Source: Rubrivivax gelatinosus
GTDB taxonomy: Bacteria; Pseudomonadota; Gammaproteobacteria; Burkholderiales; Burkholderiaceae_C
Reading direction: 5' to 3'
Assembly (NCBI RefSeq): GCF_016583785.1
Contig: NZ_NRRU01000024.1
Span: 1 to 56,693, forward strand
DNA length: 56,693 bases
Positions 34,886 through 45,106 of this stretch are shown piece after piece. A program made the translations under genes and the position numbers. The notes beneath the pieces are model-generated. The model searched no databases, was not told the origin of the DNA, and was given only the letters and a program-made list of their open reading frames with translations. Numbering within the stretch: the first letter of the stretch is position 1; every line of letters begins with the position of its first letter.

Positions 34886-35752
34886 ATGATCAGGGATGAA
34901 CTCGCGACCAGGATGCTGCCAGGGCGCGATCGTGCTCTTTTAACCTCGGCAAAACGAGATCTGCTCCCGCCCGGCGGCCTTTCAGACAGCTACTACCCAC
35001 GCGAGAAGAGCGGCGACGCCGGTATTGACCTGGCTGTCGACCGGCAGCTTCAGCTGCTGGAGGGCTTCAGGTCGTACGGCGACCTGTACGCCAAGCTGCG
35101 CGCCGACCGCGAGATCAACCCCGGCTTCCGAGGCGTGGACTACGCTGCACAGGGCTTGATCCACAACGCCTACTACCCCACGCCCGATGCCGAGGTCTAC
35201 GCCGCGATGATCGTGGCGCGGCGTCCCGAGCGGATCATTGAGGTCGGATCGGGCTACAGCACACTGGTCGCCAAGGCCGCGATCCAGCACGCCGGCCTAG
35301 CGACGCCGGTGCACGTCATCGATCCGCAGCCGCGGCGTTCGGTCGCCGACTTCGCAGATCGCGTCGAGTACACGCGCGTCGAAGAAAGCTCCCTGGCGAC
35401 TGAAGGCGTGAAGCCCGGAACGCTGCTGTTCATCGACTCCAGCCACATCTGTCGGCGCGGGGGCGACCTGCCGCACCTGTTCTGCAAGGTGCTGCCGTCG
35501 CTGCCTTCTGGGGTTCTGGTGCACGTCCATGACGTGTTCCTGCCATACGACTACCCCGACGCCTACGTCGAGCGGTTCTACACCGAGCAGTATCTGCTGC
35601 ACTGCTTGCTGGCGTGCTCGCCGCGGTACCGCGTGGTGTTCGCGACGCACATGATGAGCCGCGATCAGCCGGACGCGATGCGCGCGACGTTCGGGCCTGG
35701 GGTCGGATCCGAACTGTTCACCGGCGCGTCGTTCTGGTTCGAGACGGTCTAG
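34886..35752 (+). CDS. Class I SAM-dependent methyltransferase (accessory gene)
   Basis: A 288-residue predicted methyltransferase. Motif I is RPERIIEVGSGYSTLVAKAA, followed by an acidic post-I turn in HVIDPQPRRSVADFAD. LLFIDSSHICRRGGD and VLVHVHDVFLPYDYPD resemble the Methyltransf_24-type family seen with surface-glycan or secondary-metabolite genes. The substrate is unknown. The ATG at 34886 was chosen for the AGAGG eight bases upstream; the open frame extends 22 codons further to 34820. It sits alone in an insert with a broken integrase, and its codon use is less GC-biased than its neighbours, so it was probably acquired by transfer. Confidence 0.7.
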   Translation: MIRDELATRMLPGRDRALLTSAKRDLLPPGGLSDSYYPREKSGDAGIDLAVDRQLQLLEGFRSYGDLYAKLRADREINPGFRGVDYAAQGLIHNAYYPTPDAEVYAAMIVARRPERIIEVGSGYSTLVAKAAIQHAGLATPVHVIDPQPRRSVADFADRVEYTRVEESSLATEGVKPGTLLFIDSSHICRRGGDLPHLFCKVLPSLPSGVLVHVHDVFLPYDYPDAYVERFYTEQYLLHCLLACSPRYRVVFATHMMSRDQPDAMRATFGPGVGSELFTGASFWFETV

Positions 35753-35934
35753 CCGAAGGCGGTGCCGCCCATGGCGCAGAGAGCGCCGCCGAGGATCTCG
35801 GGCTGCGGCAGCAGCTGCGCCCCTAGCCCGGTCTCGCGCAGCAGCGCGTCGATCCGGCGCATCTGCCGGCAGACGTCACGGCGCAGGTGCTGGATGTCCA
35901 GGGGCGGGCCTGGCTGCCAGTCTCGGCCGCGCAT
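35749..35934 (-). CDS. Possible short hypothetical protein in the insert
   Basis: A 61-residue open frame (MRGRDWQPGPPLDIQHLRRD and onward, with MRRIDALLRETGLGAQLLPQ) whose end overlaps the methyltransferase stop by 4 bases on the opposite strand. The composition is protein-like with an amphipathic helical middle, but I recognise no family. The frame stays open upstream to ~36135 with low-complexity sequence. It could be the remnant of a mobile-element gene or chance. Confidence 0.25.
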   Translation of the reverse strand: MRGRDWQPGPPLDIQHLRRDVCRQMRRIDALLRETGLGAQLLPQPEILGGALCAMGGTAFG

Positions 35935-36104
35935 GGAGACGATGGGACGGCGTCGAAGGCAACGATTTCGGTCATCGTGCGGCTCCCTACGCGGCAGCCA
36001 CCGCGGCGCGCGCGTCGGTCCACTTGCCGACGGCGCAGGCTGGCGTAGACGCACGGCAGCGTCAGCAACAGGATCTCGACGCTTGGCGCCTTGCACACGA
36101 ACAC

Positions 36105-36389
36105 CTAGGCGCTGGCCGCGGCCTGCGAGAGCCACGCCTGCGCGGGACGCGTGCGGCGCACGAAGACGTCTTCGGCGGCGTCTCCAGCCATGTCAGTCGT
36201 CTGCGTCTGCTCGTGGTCGGCCTGGGCATATTTCGCCTTGATCTCAGCCCTTGCGCGGATGTGCTCGCGGATGATGGCTGCGTCGGCGTTCGCCAGCTCG
36301 CCCAAGCGCAGTACTGTCGCCGAGCCAACGCGCCGGGCCGAAGTGCTGCTGAAGCGCGGCCGGCTCAGGCTGGAGACGTACCGGCGCAT
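36105..36389 (-). CDS. Possible hypothetical protein opposite the integrase remnant
   Basis: A 94-residue open frame on the minus strand. The part reading ELANADAAIIREHIRARAEI, KAKYAQADHEQTQTTDMAGD and AAEDVFVRRTRPAQAW is charged and helical, unlike the usual shadow frames in GC-rich DNA, but no family is recognised. It overlaps the first part of the integrase remnant on the other strand, so both cannot be intact genes. Confidence 0.22.
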   Translation of the reverse strand: MRRYVSSLSRPRFSSTSARRVGSATVLRLGELANADAAIIREHIRARAEIKAKYAQADHEQTQTTDMAGDAAEDVFVRRTRPAQAWLSQAAASA

Positions 36390-36746
36390 TGAGGCCGGCC
36401 GACCTGGTGAAGCACCGCACGTCGGTCGTCAGCCGATACATGGTGCAACACGTCAACCGGTGGCAACGCTCCGGCCGGGTAGCCTGTTCACCCGGACCGC
36501 ATCTCGCACGCGTTCACCGAGGCCCGGAGCCTGGCCGGCATCCAGGACACGCTGCCAGACGGCAAGGGCACCCCGACTTTCCACGAAGTCCGCAGCCTGT
36601 CGAAGCGGCTTTACAAGGCGCAGGGTGACGTCGACACCGAGACTCTACTGGGACACGCCACGGAACGCATGTCGAACCTCTACGACGATCCGCGCGGGGC
36701 GGAGGCGATCAACGTACGGGTCGGCGCGCATGTGCAAACGAAGTGA
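36346..36746 (+). pseudogene. Decayed lambda-type tyrosine recombinase (integrase)
   Basis: Pieces of a phage-type integrase appear in order but in three reading frames. VLLKRGRLRLETYRRIEA (near 36346) resembles the start of the catalytic domain. DLVKHRTSVVSRYMVQHVNR lies in the next frame. The C-terminus, from ~36483, reads RISHAFTEARSLAGI, then TPTFHEVRSLSKRLYKAQG, ETLLGHATERMSNLYDDPRG. The last part keeps the HxxR (HEVR), LLGH and Tyr catalytic features. The region with the first catalytic Arg is missing, and a TAG at 36480 plus frameshifts break the frame, so it is inactive. Confidence 0.72.
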
Positions 36747-36748
36747 AT

Positions 36749-36761
36749 AGGCAGTGAACGC
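36749..36761 (+). repeat. Right short direct repeat bounding the insert
   Basis: AGGCAGTGAACGC begins two bases after the stop codon of the integrase remnant and nearly matches 34618-34631. It would be the attachment-site side next to int. uvrB ends 59 bp further on. Confidence 0.4.
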
Positions 36762-36819
36762 TCATAGGGGCGCGGTCCATTGCCCATGCACACCATCAGC
36801 ACGCTGGACGGCGGCGCGC

Positions 36820-38931
<2,112 letters not shown>

Positions 38932-38954
38932 CGTGGGAACCTGGTGGCGGACAT

Positions 38955-38961
38955 CTAGAAT
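38955..38961 (+). promoter_or_regulatory. Promoter-like CTAGAAT box upstream of the aminotransferase
   Basis: CTAGAAT lies in the 111-bp divergent gap between uvrB and the aminotransferase, ~80 bp before the latter's start. It matches four other CTAGAAT boxes in this window. There is no good -35 at the normal spacing. Confidence 0.35.
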
Positions 38962-39042
38962 TCGAGGGCAACCGCAGAGGGTAACGCAGCCGCGCTTGCC
39001 CTGCGCGGACGCCTTTGGCCCGCCACTCGTCAGGAAATCACC

Positions 39043-40245
39043 ATGTCCGCATCCGTGTTCGCAGCCGTCCAGATGGCTCCGCGCGACCCGATCCTCGGTC
39101 TCAACGAACAGTTCAACGCCGACCCGAACCCGGCCAAGGTGAACCTGGGTGTGGGCGTGTACTTCGACGACAACGGCAAGCTGCCGGTGCTGGCCTGCGT
39201 CGCCGCGGCCGAGAAGCAGCTGCTGGAAGCGAGCAAGCCCAAGGGCTACCTGCCGATCGACGGCATCGCCGCCTACGACAAGGCGGTGCAGGGCCTGGTG
39301 TTCGGCGCCGGCAGCGAGGTGCTGCAGGCCGGCCGCGTCGCCACCGTGCAGGCGCTGGGCGGCACCGGCGGCCTGAAGGTCGGCGCCGACCTGCTGAAGA
39401 AGCTGAACCCGGCCGCGCGCGTGCTGATCAGCGACCCGAGCTGGGAAAACCACCGCGCGCTGTTCACCAACGCCGGCTTCGAGGTCTCGACCTACCCGTA
39501 CTACGACGCCGCGACGCGCGGCATCCGCTTCGACGCCATGCTCGCCGCGCTGAAGGCCGCGCCGGCCGGCACCATCGTCGTGCTGCACGCCTGCTGCCAC
39601 AACCCGACCGGCTGCGACCTGACCCCGGCGCAGTGGACCGAAGTCGTCGCCGCCTGCCAGGCCGCCGGCCTCGTGCCCTTCCTCGACATGGCCTACCAGG
39701 GTTTCGGCGAAGGCATCGCCGAGGACGGCGCGGTCATCGGCCAGTTCGTCGCCAGCGGCCTGCAGTTCCTGGTGTCGACCTCGTTCTCCAAGAGCTTCTC
39801 GCTCTACGGCGAACGGGTGGGCGCGCTCAGCGTCGTCTGCGCCGACCGCGACGAGACCACGCGCGTGCTGTCGCAGCTGAAGATCGTCATCCGCACCAAC
39901 TACTCCAACCCGCCGACCTTCGGTGCCCAGCTCGTGGCCACCGTGCTGACGACGCCGGCGCTGCGCGCGCAGTGGGAAGAAGAACTGGCCGGCATGCGGC
40001 TGCGCATCCGCGCGATGCGCGCCGCGCTGGTCGAGAAGCTGGCCGCTGCCGGCGTGCCGGGCGACCTGTCCTACATCACGCGCCAGAAGGGCATGTTCAG
40101 CTACTCGGGCCTGTCGGCCGAGCAGATGCAGCGCCTGCGCAGCGAGTTCGGCGTCTACGGCGTCGATTCGGGCCGCATCTGCGTGGCGGCGCTGAACAGC
40201 AAGAACATCGACGCCGTCGCCAAGGCGATCGCCCAGGTCTCCTGA
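39043..40245 (+). CDS. tyrB: Aromatic/aspartate aminotransferase, class I
   Basis: A 400-residue PLP enzyme of the AspC/TyrB group, transferring amino groups between aspartate or aromatic amino acids and 2-oxoglutarate. Signatures are [19 protein letters not shown] at the N-terminus, [31 protein letters not shown], the PLP Lys in [18 protein letters not shown], and the carboxylate-binding Arg near [13 protein letters not shown]. Whether it prefers aspartate or aromatic substrates cannot be told from sequence. It is divergent from uvrB, as in other Burkholderiales. Confidence 0.93.
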   Translation: MSASVFAAVQMAPRDPILGLNEQFNADPNPAKVNLGVGVYFDDNGKLPVLACVAAAEKQLLEASKPKGYLPIDGIAAYDKAVQGLVFGAGSEVLQAGRVATVQALGGTGGLKVGADLLKKLNPAARVLISDPSWENHRALFTNAGFEVSTYPYYDAATRGIRFDAMLAALKAAPAGTIVVLHACCHNPTGCDLTPAQWTEVVAACQAAGLVPFLDMAYQGFGEGIAEDGAVIGQFVASGLQFLVSTSFSKSFSLYGERVGALSVVCADRDETTRVLSQLKIVIRTNYSNPPTFGAQLVATVLTTPALRAQWEEELAGMRLRIRAMRAALVEKLAAAGVPGDLSYITRQKGMFSYSGLSAEQMQRLRSEFGVYGVDSGRICVAALNSKNIDAVAKAIAQVS

Positions 40246-40294
40246 GACGGCGCGGCGGCACCACCCGGTGCCGCTGCAGCGCTTTCGGGCCTAA

Positions 40295-40385
40295 TGCGGC
40301 CGCAATATTCGCGTTTTCCGCGTTTCCTCGGGGGTGCAGAAGCGGCACGATGCTCCTCTGAAGCCTAATATTGCTGCACCGCAAC
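40295..40385. promoter_or_regulatory. Inverted pair of TTGC/GCAA-type motifs upstream of phaZ
   Basis: TGCGGCCGCAATATT (40295-40309) and AATATTGCTGCACCGCAAC (40367-40385) are similar sequences in opposite orientation, and each is preceded by GCCTAAT. The second contains TTGC-TGCACC-GCAA and ends 28 bp before the phaZ start. PHA repressors (PhaR) are known to bind TGC-rich dyads, so these are candidate operators; this link is inference. Confidence 0.4.
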
Positions 40386-40413
40386 ATGCGGCAGCCGACC
40401 GGGGGAGACGACG

Positions 40414-41679
40414 ATGCTGTACCACCTGTACGAGACTCAGCGGGCGCTGACGGCGCCTTTTGCGGAGTTCGCGGCCGCCGCCGGCAAGCTCTACGAGCAC
40501 CCGTTGTCGCCGTTCGCGCACTCGCCGCTGTCGCAGCGCATCTCGGCCGGTTTCGACCTGATGCACCGGCTGGCCAAGGAATACGAGAAACCCGAGTTCG
40601 GCATCACCTCGGCCACGGTCGACGGTGTCGTCATCGCGGTGCAGGAGCAGGTCGCCGTCACCAAGCCCTTCTGCCGGCTGCTGCGTTTCAAGCGCTTCAC
40701 CGACGAGCCGCGAGCGCTGACGAAGATGAAGACGCAGCCGACCGTGCTCGTCGTCGCGCCGCTGTCGGGCCACCACTCGACGCTGCTGCGCGACACCGTC
40801 ACCAGCCTGCTGCACGACCACAAGGTCTTCATCACCGACTGGACCGACGCGCGCATGGTGCCGGTCGAGGAAGGCCCGTTCCACCTCGCCGACTACGTCG
40901 AGTACGTGCAGGACTTCATCCGCCACATCGGCCCGAACGTGCACGTGATCTCGGTGTGCCAGCCGACGGTGCCGGTGCTGGGCGCGGTGTCGCTGCTGGC
41001 CAGCGGCGGCGAGGCCACGCCGCGCACGATGACGATGATGGGCGGGCCGATCGACGCGCGCCGCAGCCCGACCTCGGTGAACGACCTGGCGGTGAACAAG
41101 AGCCACGCCTGGTTCGAGGCCAACGTCATCTACCGCGTGCCGACCAACTACCCCGGTGCCGGCCGCGCCGTCTACCCCGGCTTCCTGCAGCACACCGGCT
41201 TCGTGGCGATGAACCCGGACCGCCACGTCAGCAGCCACTACGACTACTTCCTCGACCTGATCCGCGGCGACGAGGACAGCGCCGAGGCACACCGCAAGTT
41301 CTACGACGAATACAACGCGGTGCTGGACATGCCGGCCGAGTACTACCTGGACACGATCAAGACCGTGTTCCAGGACTTCGCGCTCGTCAACGGCACCTGG
41401 AAGGTGAACGGCCATCTCGTGCGCCCGCAGGACATCACGACGACGGCACTGCTGACCGTCGAAGGCCAGCTCGACGACATCTCGGGCGCCGGCCAGACCC
41501 GGGCCGCGCACGAGCTGTGTTCGGGCATCCCGCGCTCGCGCCAGTTCCACTACGACGTCGTCGGCGCGGGCCACTACGGCATCTTCTCGGGCCGGCGCTG
41601 GCGCGAGAAGGTCTACCCCGAGCTGCGTTCGTTCATCTCCCGCCACGACCGGGTGGCCCTGCGCAAGGCCGCCGGATAA
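40414..41679 (+). CDS. phaZ: Intracellular polyhydroxyalkanoate depolymerase
   Basis: A 421-residue cytoplasmic enzyme that mobilises stored poly-3-hydroxybutyrate. It belongs to the PhaZ1-type intracellular family, which uses a catalytic Cys in place of the Ser of extracellular depolymerases. The nucleophile is in [40 protein letters not shown] and [20 protein letters not shown] match the family, and the His near [15 protein letters not shown] completes the triad. There is no signal peptide. The start follows GGGGGAGACGACG. The organism therefore makes PHB granules. Confidence 0.94.
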   Translation: MLYHLYETQRALTAPFAEFAAAAGKLYEHPLSPFAHSPLSQRISAGFDLMHRLAKEYEKPEFGITSATVDGVVIAVQEQVAVTKPFCRLLRFKRFTDEPRALTKMKTQPTVLVVAPLSGHHSTLLRDTVTSLLHDHKVFITDWTDARMVPVEEGPFHLADYVEYVQDFIRHIGPNVHVISVCQPTVPVLGAVSLLASGGEATPRTMTMMGGPIDARRSPTSVNDLAVNKSHAWFEANVIYRVPTNYPGAGRAVYPGFLQHTGFVAMNPDRHVSSHYDYFLDLIRGDEDSAEAHRKFYDEYNAVLDMPAEYYLDTIKTVFQDFALVNGTWKVNGHLVRPQDITTTALLTVEGQLDDISGAGQTRAAHELCSGIPRSRQFHYDVVGAGHYGIFSGRRWREKVYPELRSFISRHDRVALRKAAG

Positions 41680-41686
41680 TCCGGCG

Positions 41687-42343
41687 GTGACCGCTGCCCG
41701 CCCCGATACGCTCGCTGCCCGCATCGACGCCGCCCTGCCGCAGACGCAGTGCCGGCGTTGCGGCTACCCCGACTGCCAGGCCTACGCCGACGCCATCGCC
41801 GGCGGCGCGGCCGACATCGACCGCTGCCCTCCCGGCGGCGCCGAGGGGGTGGCGCGGCTGGCAGCGCTGCTGGGCGTCGCCAGCCGGCCTTTGGACACGA
41901 GTTGCGGCGCCGAGGGCCCGCGCCGCCTGGCGCTGATCGACGAGGCCTGGTGCATAGGCTGCACGCTGTGCATCGAAGCCTGCCCGGTCGACTGCATCGT
42001 CGGCGCGCCCAAACACATGCACACCGTCGTCGATGCCTTGTGCACCGGCTGCGAACTCTGCATTCCAGCCTGCCCGGTGGACTGCATCGTGCTCGAGGAG
42101 GCGACACCCGGCGCCAGCGGCTGGGCGGCGTGGAGCCCGGCGCTGGCCGACGAGGCGCGCACACGCTACGCCCGCCACCGCCTGCGGCTCGAACGCGAGC
42201 GCCGCGAACGCGACGACCGGCTGGCCGCCCGGGCCGCAGCGCCGCAGCCCGCCCTGCCCGCCGCCACGGCCGCCGACGAGCGCAAACGCGCCGTGATCGG
42301 CGCCGCACTGGCGCGCGCACGCGCCCGCCGCCAGGCCGCCTGA
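41687..42343 (+). CDS. rsxB: RnfB/RsxB-like iron-sulfur protein, orphan and without membrane anchor
   Basis: A 218-residue ferredoxin-like protein. The N-terminal Cys cluster [19 protein letters not shown] with RCPPGG is the RnfB-type 4Fe-4S site. Two classic motifs follow, [15 protein letters not shown] and [15 protein letters not shown]. The N-terminal hydrophobic helix of true RnfB is absent, and no other rnf genes are nearby. The last ~65 residues are Arg/Ala-rich and helical. The GTG start at 41687 lies 7 bp after phaZ, and the stop overlaps the nth start by one base. The rsxB-nth pairing is common in this order, and Rsx proteins affect SoxR reduction in E. coli. Confidence 0.85.
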   Translation: MTAARPDTLAARIDAALPQTQCRRCGYPDCQAYADAIAGGAADIDRCPPGGAEGVARLAALLGVASRPLDTSCGAEGPRRLALIDEAWCIGCTLCIEACPVDCIVGAPKHMHTVVDALCTGCELCIPACPVDCIVLEEATPGASGWAAWSPALADEARTRYARHRLRLERERRERDDRLAARAAAPQPALPAATAADERKRAVIGAALARARARRQAA

Positions 42344-42987
42344 TGGACGACGCCGCCGTCGAACCCTTCTTCGCCGCGCTGGCGGCGGCGAACCCGTCGC
42401 CGCAGACCGAACTCGAGTTCACCAGCGTCTTCGAACTGCTGTGCGCGGTGCTGCTGTCGGCGCAGGCGACCGACGCCGGCGTCAACAAGGCGACGAAGCA
42501 GCTCTTTGCGCTGGCGCCGACGCCGCAGCGGATGCTGGGCCTCGGGCTGGAGCGCGTCACCGAACTGATCCGCACGATCGGGCTGTTCCGCACCAAGGCG
42601 AAGAACCTGGTGCAGACCTGCCGCATCCTGGTCGAGCAGCACGGCGGCCAGGTGCCGCGCACGCGCGAGGCGCTGGAGGCCCTGCCCGGCGTCGGCCGCA
42701 AGACCGCCAACGTCGTGCTCAATGTCGCCTTCGGCGAGCCGACGATGGCGGTCGACACCCACATCTTCCGCGTCGCCAACCGCACCGGGCTGGCGCGCGG
42801 CAAGACACCGCTGGCGGTGGAGCTCCAGCTGCTGGAGCGTGTGCCGCCCCGGTACGCCGTCGACGCCCACCACTGGCTGATCCTGCACGGCCGCTACGTC
42901 TGCCAGGCCCGGCGCCCGCAGTGCGAGCGCTGCGGGGTGCGCCGCTGGTGCGACAGCGCTGCTTCTACAATGCCGGGGGAGGAATGA
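42343..42987 (+). CDS. nth: Endonuclease III (DNA glycosylase/AP lyase)
   Basis: A 214-residue base-excision repair enzyme that removes oxidised pyrimidines and nicks the abasic site. The helix-hairpin-helix with catalytic Lys is LPGVGRKTANVVLN, and the catalytic Asp is in VDTHIFRVANR. The C-terminal 4Fe-4S ligands are CQARRPQCERCGVRRWC (Cys spaced 6, 2, 5). The start codon overlaps the rsxB stop, so the two are translationally coupled. Full length. Confidence 0.97.
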   Translation: MDDAAVEPFFAALAAANPSPQTELEFTSVFELLCAVLLSAQATDAGVNKATKQLFALAPTPQRMLGLGLERVTELIRTIGLFRTKAKNLVQTCRILVEQHGGQVPRTREALEALPGVGRKTANVVLNVAFGEPTMAVDTHIFRVANRTGLARGKTPLAVELQLLERVPPRYAVDAHHWLILHGRYVCQARRPQCERCGVRRWCDSAASTMPGEE

Positions 42988-43229
42988 GCGTCGAGATGGG
43001 CAACTTGCAGGATCTGACCGAGCGCGTAGACCGCCTCGTGCTGCGGCACGAGGAACTCAAGCGCTCGAACGCGCTGCTCGAGGCCCGGCTCTCCGCCGTG
43101 ACGGCCGAACGGGACAGCCTCGTGTCGCGCCTGGCCGCCGCACGCGCGCGCATCGACGCGCTGATCGAGCGCCTGCCGGCCTCGCCACCGCCGGCCCCGG
43201 CCGCGCCCGAGCCCGGAGATCACCCGTGA
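42984..43229 (+). CDS. Small coiled-coil protein, ZapB/TIGR02449-like
   Basis: An 81-residue coiled-coil protein whose heptads run from LQDLTERVDRLVLRHEELKR to ERDSLVSRLAAARARIDALI, then a Pro/Ala tail. Such proteins sit before zapA in many beta- and gammaproteobacteria and are annotated as ZapB-like or TIGR02449. A division-ring role is likely but not shown here. GGAGG lies almost next to the first ATG, so the ATG at 42996 may be the true start. Both ends overlap neighbours (nth and zapA) by 4 bases. A TACAAT box at 42965-42970 may be an internal promoter. Confidence 0.8.
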   Translation: MSVEMGNLQDLTERVDRLVLRHEELKRSNALLEARLSAVTAERDSLVSRLAAARARIDALIERLPASPPPAPAAPEPGDHP

Positions 43230-43573
43230 AGCAGGTCGAAGTCACCATCCTCGGCCAGGGCTACATCCTCGGCTGTCCCGACGGCGGCGAAGCGCTGCTG
43301 TCCACCGCCGTGGCCGCCGTCGACAGGGAAATGAGCGCGATCCGCGACGCCGGCAAGGTCAAGGCGCGCGAGCGCATCGCCGTGCTCGCGGCGCTGAACC
43401 TCGCCTACCAGCTCGCCGAACGCGGCGTCGCGCCGCCTCCTGCTCCCGCACCCGCACCCGCACCCGCCCCCGCAAACACGGCGGACGGCAGCACGCCGGC
43501 CGACTCCCAGGCCATCGCCGCGCTGGTGCGGCGCCTGGATGCGGCGCTCGGCGAAGACGGCCACCTTCTGTAG
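43226..43573 (+). CDS. zapA: Cell division protein ZapA
   Basis: A 115-residue FtsZ-bundling protein. The N-terminal domain KQVEVTILGQGYILGCPDGG and ALLSTAVAAVDREMSAIRDA is the ZapA fold, and AALNLAYQLAE is the dimer helix. A Pro-Ala linker (APAPAPAPAP) is encoded by tandem CCCGCA-type hexamers near 43440-43475. A C-terminal helix (ALVRRLDAAL) follows. The GTG start overlaps the stop of the coiled-coil gene. 6S RNA follows directly, as in many proteobacteria. Confidence 0.93.
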   Translation: MKQVEVTILGQGYILGCPDGGEALLSTAVAAVDREMSAIRDAGKVKARERIAVLAALNLAYQLAERGVAPPPAPAPAPAPAPANTADGSTPADSQAIAALVRRLDAALGEDGHLL

Positions 43574-43605
43574 CCCTATTCGGCTCGCGGCCGGGTTGCG
43601 GCCGA

Positions 43606-43612
43606 CTAGAAT
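43606..43612 (+). promoter_or_regulatory. -10 box of the 6S RNA promoter
   Basis: CTAGAAT ends seven bases before the inferred 5' end of 6S RNA (43619), the correct distance for a sigma-70 -10. No strong -35 is seen. The box lies 33 bp after the zapA stop. Confidence 0.55.
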
Positions 43613-43618
43613 GGATTC

Positions 43619-43799
43619 GTCCGTCGCTCGTTTGCGGGTCTAGATTTCCTCGATCCGATGGTCTTTGACCATGGGCTTGGAACATCGCCTCGCTGGTGTG
43701 AACGTCTCGCGTCAGATGAGCCCGAAGCTTGGCTGACCTCGCCCACCTGAACGTTCCCCATGGGTTCTTCAGGAATGCGACCCGCGGCGAGCGGCGGAC
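43619..43799 (+). ncRNA. ssrS: 6S RNA
   Basis: A ~181-nt RNA that binds sigma-70 RNA polymerase by mimicking an open promoter. The ends form a long closing stem: GTCCGTCGCTCG with the following TTTGCGGGTC (43619-43640) pairs with GACCCGCGGCGAGCGGCGGAC read backwards (43779-43799), apart from a small bulge. The interior contains sequence typical of betaproteobacterial 6S RNAs (GTTCCCCATGGGTTCTTCAGG region). The position directly after zapA is the conserved location. Exact ends are inferred from the stem. Confidence 0.85.
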
Positions 43800-43818
43800 A
43801 CCCTCCCCCCACCGCCGC

Positions 43819-44283
<465 letters not shown>

Positions 44284-44290
44284 CGCCGGC

Positions 44291-45100
44291 GTGGAGTTCG
44301 GCGTCCTGCTCGTGGCCGAGCTGCTTGCGCTCGGCGTCGCCACCGGCTTCGTCGCCGGGCTGCTGGGCGTGGGCGGCGGCATGACGATGGTGCCCTTCCT
44401 GACCGCCATCCTGTCGCATCGCGGCGTCGAAGGCGGGCTGGCGGTGAAGATGGCGATCGCCACCTCGATGGCGACCATCGTCTTCACCTCGCTGTCCAGC
44501 GTGCGCGCGCACCACCGCCACGGCGCCGTGCGCTGGGACTACGTCCGCGGCATCGCGCCGGGCATCGTGCTCGGCGGCCTGGCCTCGGGCGCCGGCATCT
44601 TCGCGCTCGCCAAAGGGCGCGGGCTGGCGATGTTTTTCGCCGTCTTCATCGGCTTTTCCGCGCTGCAGATGCTGCGCGGCCGCCAGCCGCGCGCCTCGCG
44701 CGTGATGCCCGGCGCCGCCGGCCAGGCCGGTGTCGGCTCCGTGATCGGGCTGGTGTCGGGGCTGCTCGGTGCCGGCGGCGGCTTCCTGTCGGTGCCGTTC
44801 ATGAGCTGGTGCAACGTGCCGCTGCGCCAGGCGATCGCGACCAGCGCCGCGCTCGGTTTCCCGATCGCCGTGGCCAACGTCGCCGGCTACCTGATCGCCG
44901 GGCGCTCGCTGCCGCCGGCGCTGCCGGGCGCCTTCGGCTACCTCTACCTGCCGGCGCTGGTGATCGTGGCCCTGGCCAGCGTCACGCTGGCGCCGCTGGG
45001 CGCACGCTGCGCGCAGCGCATGGACCTGGGCCGGCTGCGGCGGATTTTCGCGCTGCTGCTGTTCGCGCTCGCCGCCTACATGGCCACGCGCGCCTTCTGA
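44291..45100 (+). CDS. TSUP family permease (TauE/SafE type)
   Basis: A 269-residue membrane protein of the TSUP family with about eight helices in two repeats. The repeat signatures are VAGLLGVGGGMTMVPFLTAI and VSGLLGAGGGFLSVPFMSWC. Relatives move sulfite, sulfoacetate or other organosulfur anions; the substrate is not identifiable. The GTG start lies 7 bp after the EVE gene, so the two are probably cotranscribed. The end converges on the GGDEF-like gene 6 bp away. Confidence 0.9.
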   Translation: MEFGVLLVAELLALGVATGFVAGLLGVGGGMTMVPFLTAILSHRGVEGGLAVKMAIATSMATIVFTSLSSVRAHHRHGAVRWDYVRGIAPGIVLGGLASGAGIFALAKGRGLAMFFAVFIGFSALQMLRGRQPRASRVMPGAAGQAGVGSVIGLVSGLLGAGGGFLSVPFMSWCNVPLRQAIATSAALGFPIAVANVAGYLIAGRSLPPALPGAFGYLYLPALVIVALASVTLAPLGARCAQRMDLGRLRRIFALLLFALAAYMATRAF

Positions 45101-45106
45101 GGCGCT

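Noticed and set aside
36105..36389. Confident gene call opposite the integrase remnant
   Set aside because: The frame looks protein-like, but it overlaps the remnant and matches no family I know; it is listed only as a low-confidence feature.
38932..39042. SOS (LexA) box controlling uvrB
   Set aside because: I looked for CTGT-N8-ACAG and close variants in the divergent region and found none.
43439..43480. CRISPR-like array
   Set aside because: The hexamer repeats are in frame within zapA and encode a Pro-Ala linker; no spaced repeats of CRISPR size occur anywhere in the window.
43729..43818. Longer N-terminus for the EVE-domain protein
   Set aside because: These codons overlap the 3' closing stem of 6S RNA, and the family begins near HWLMKSEPDE.
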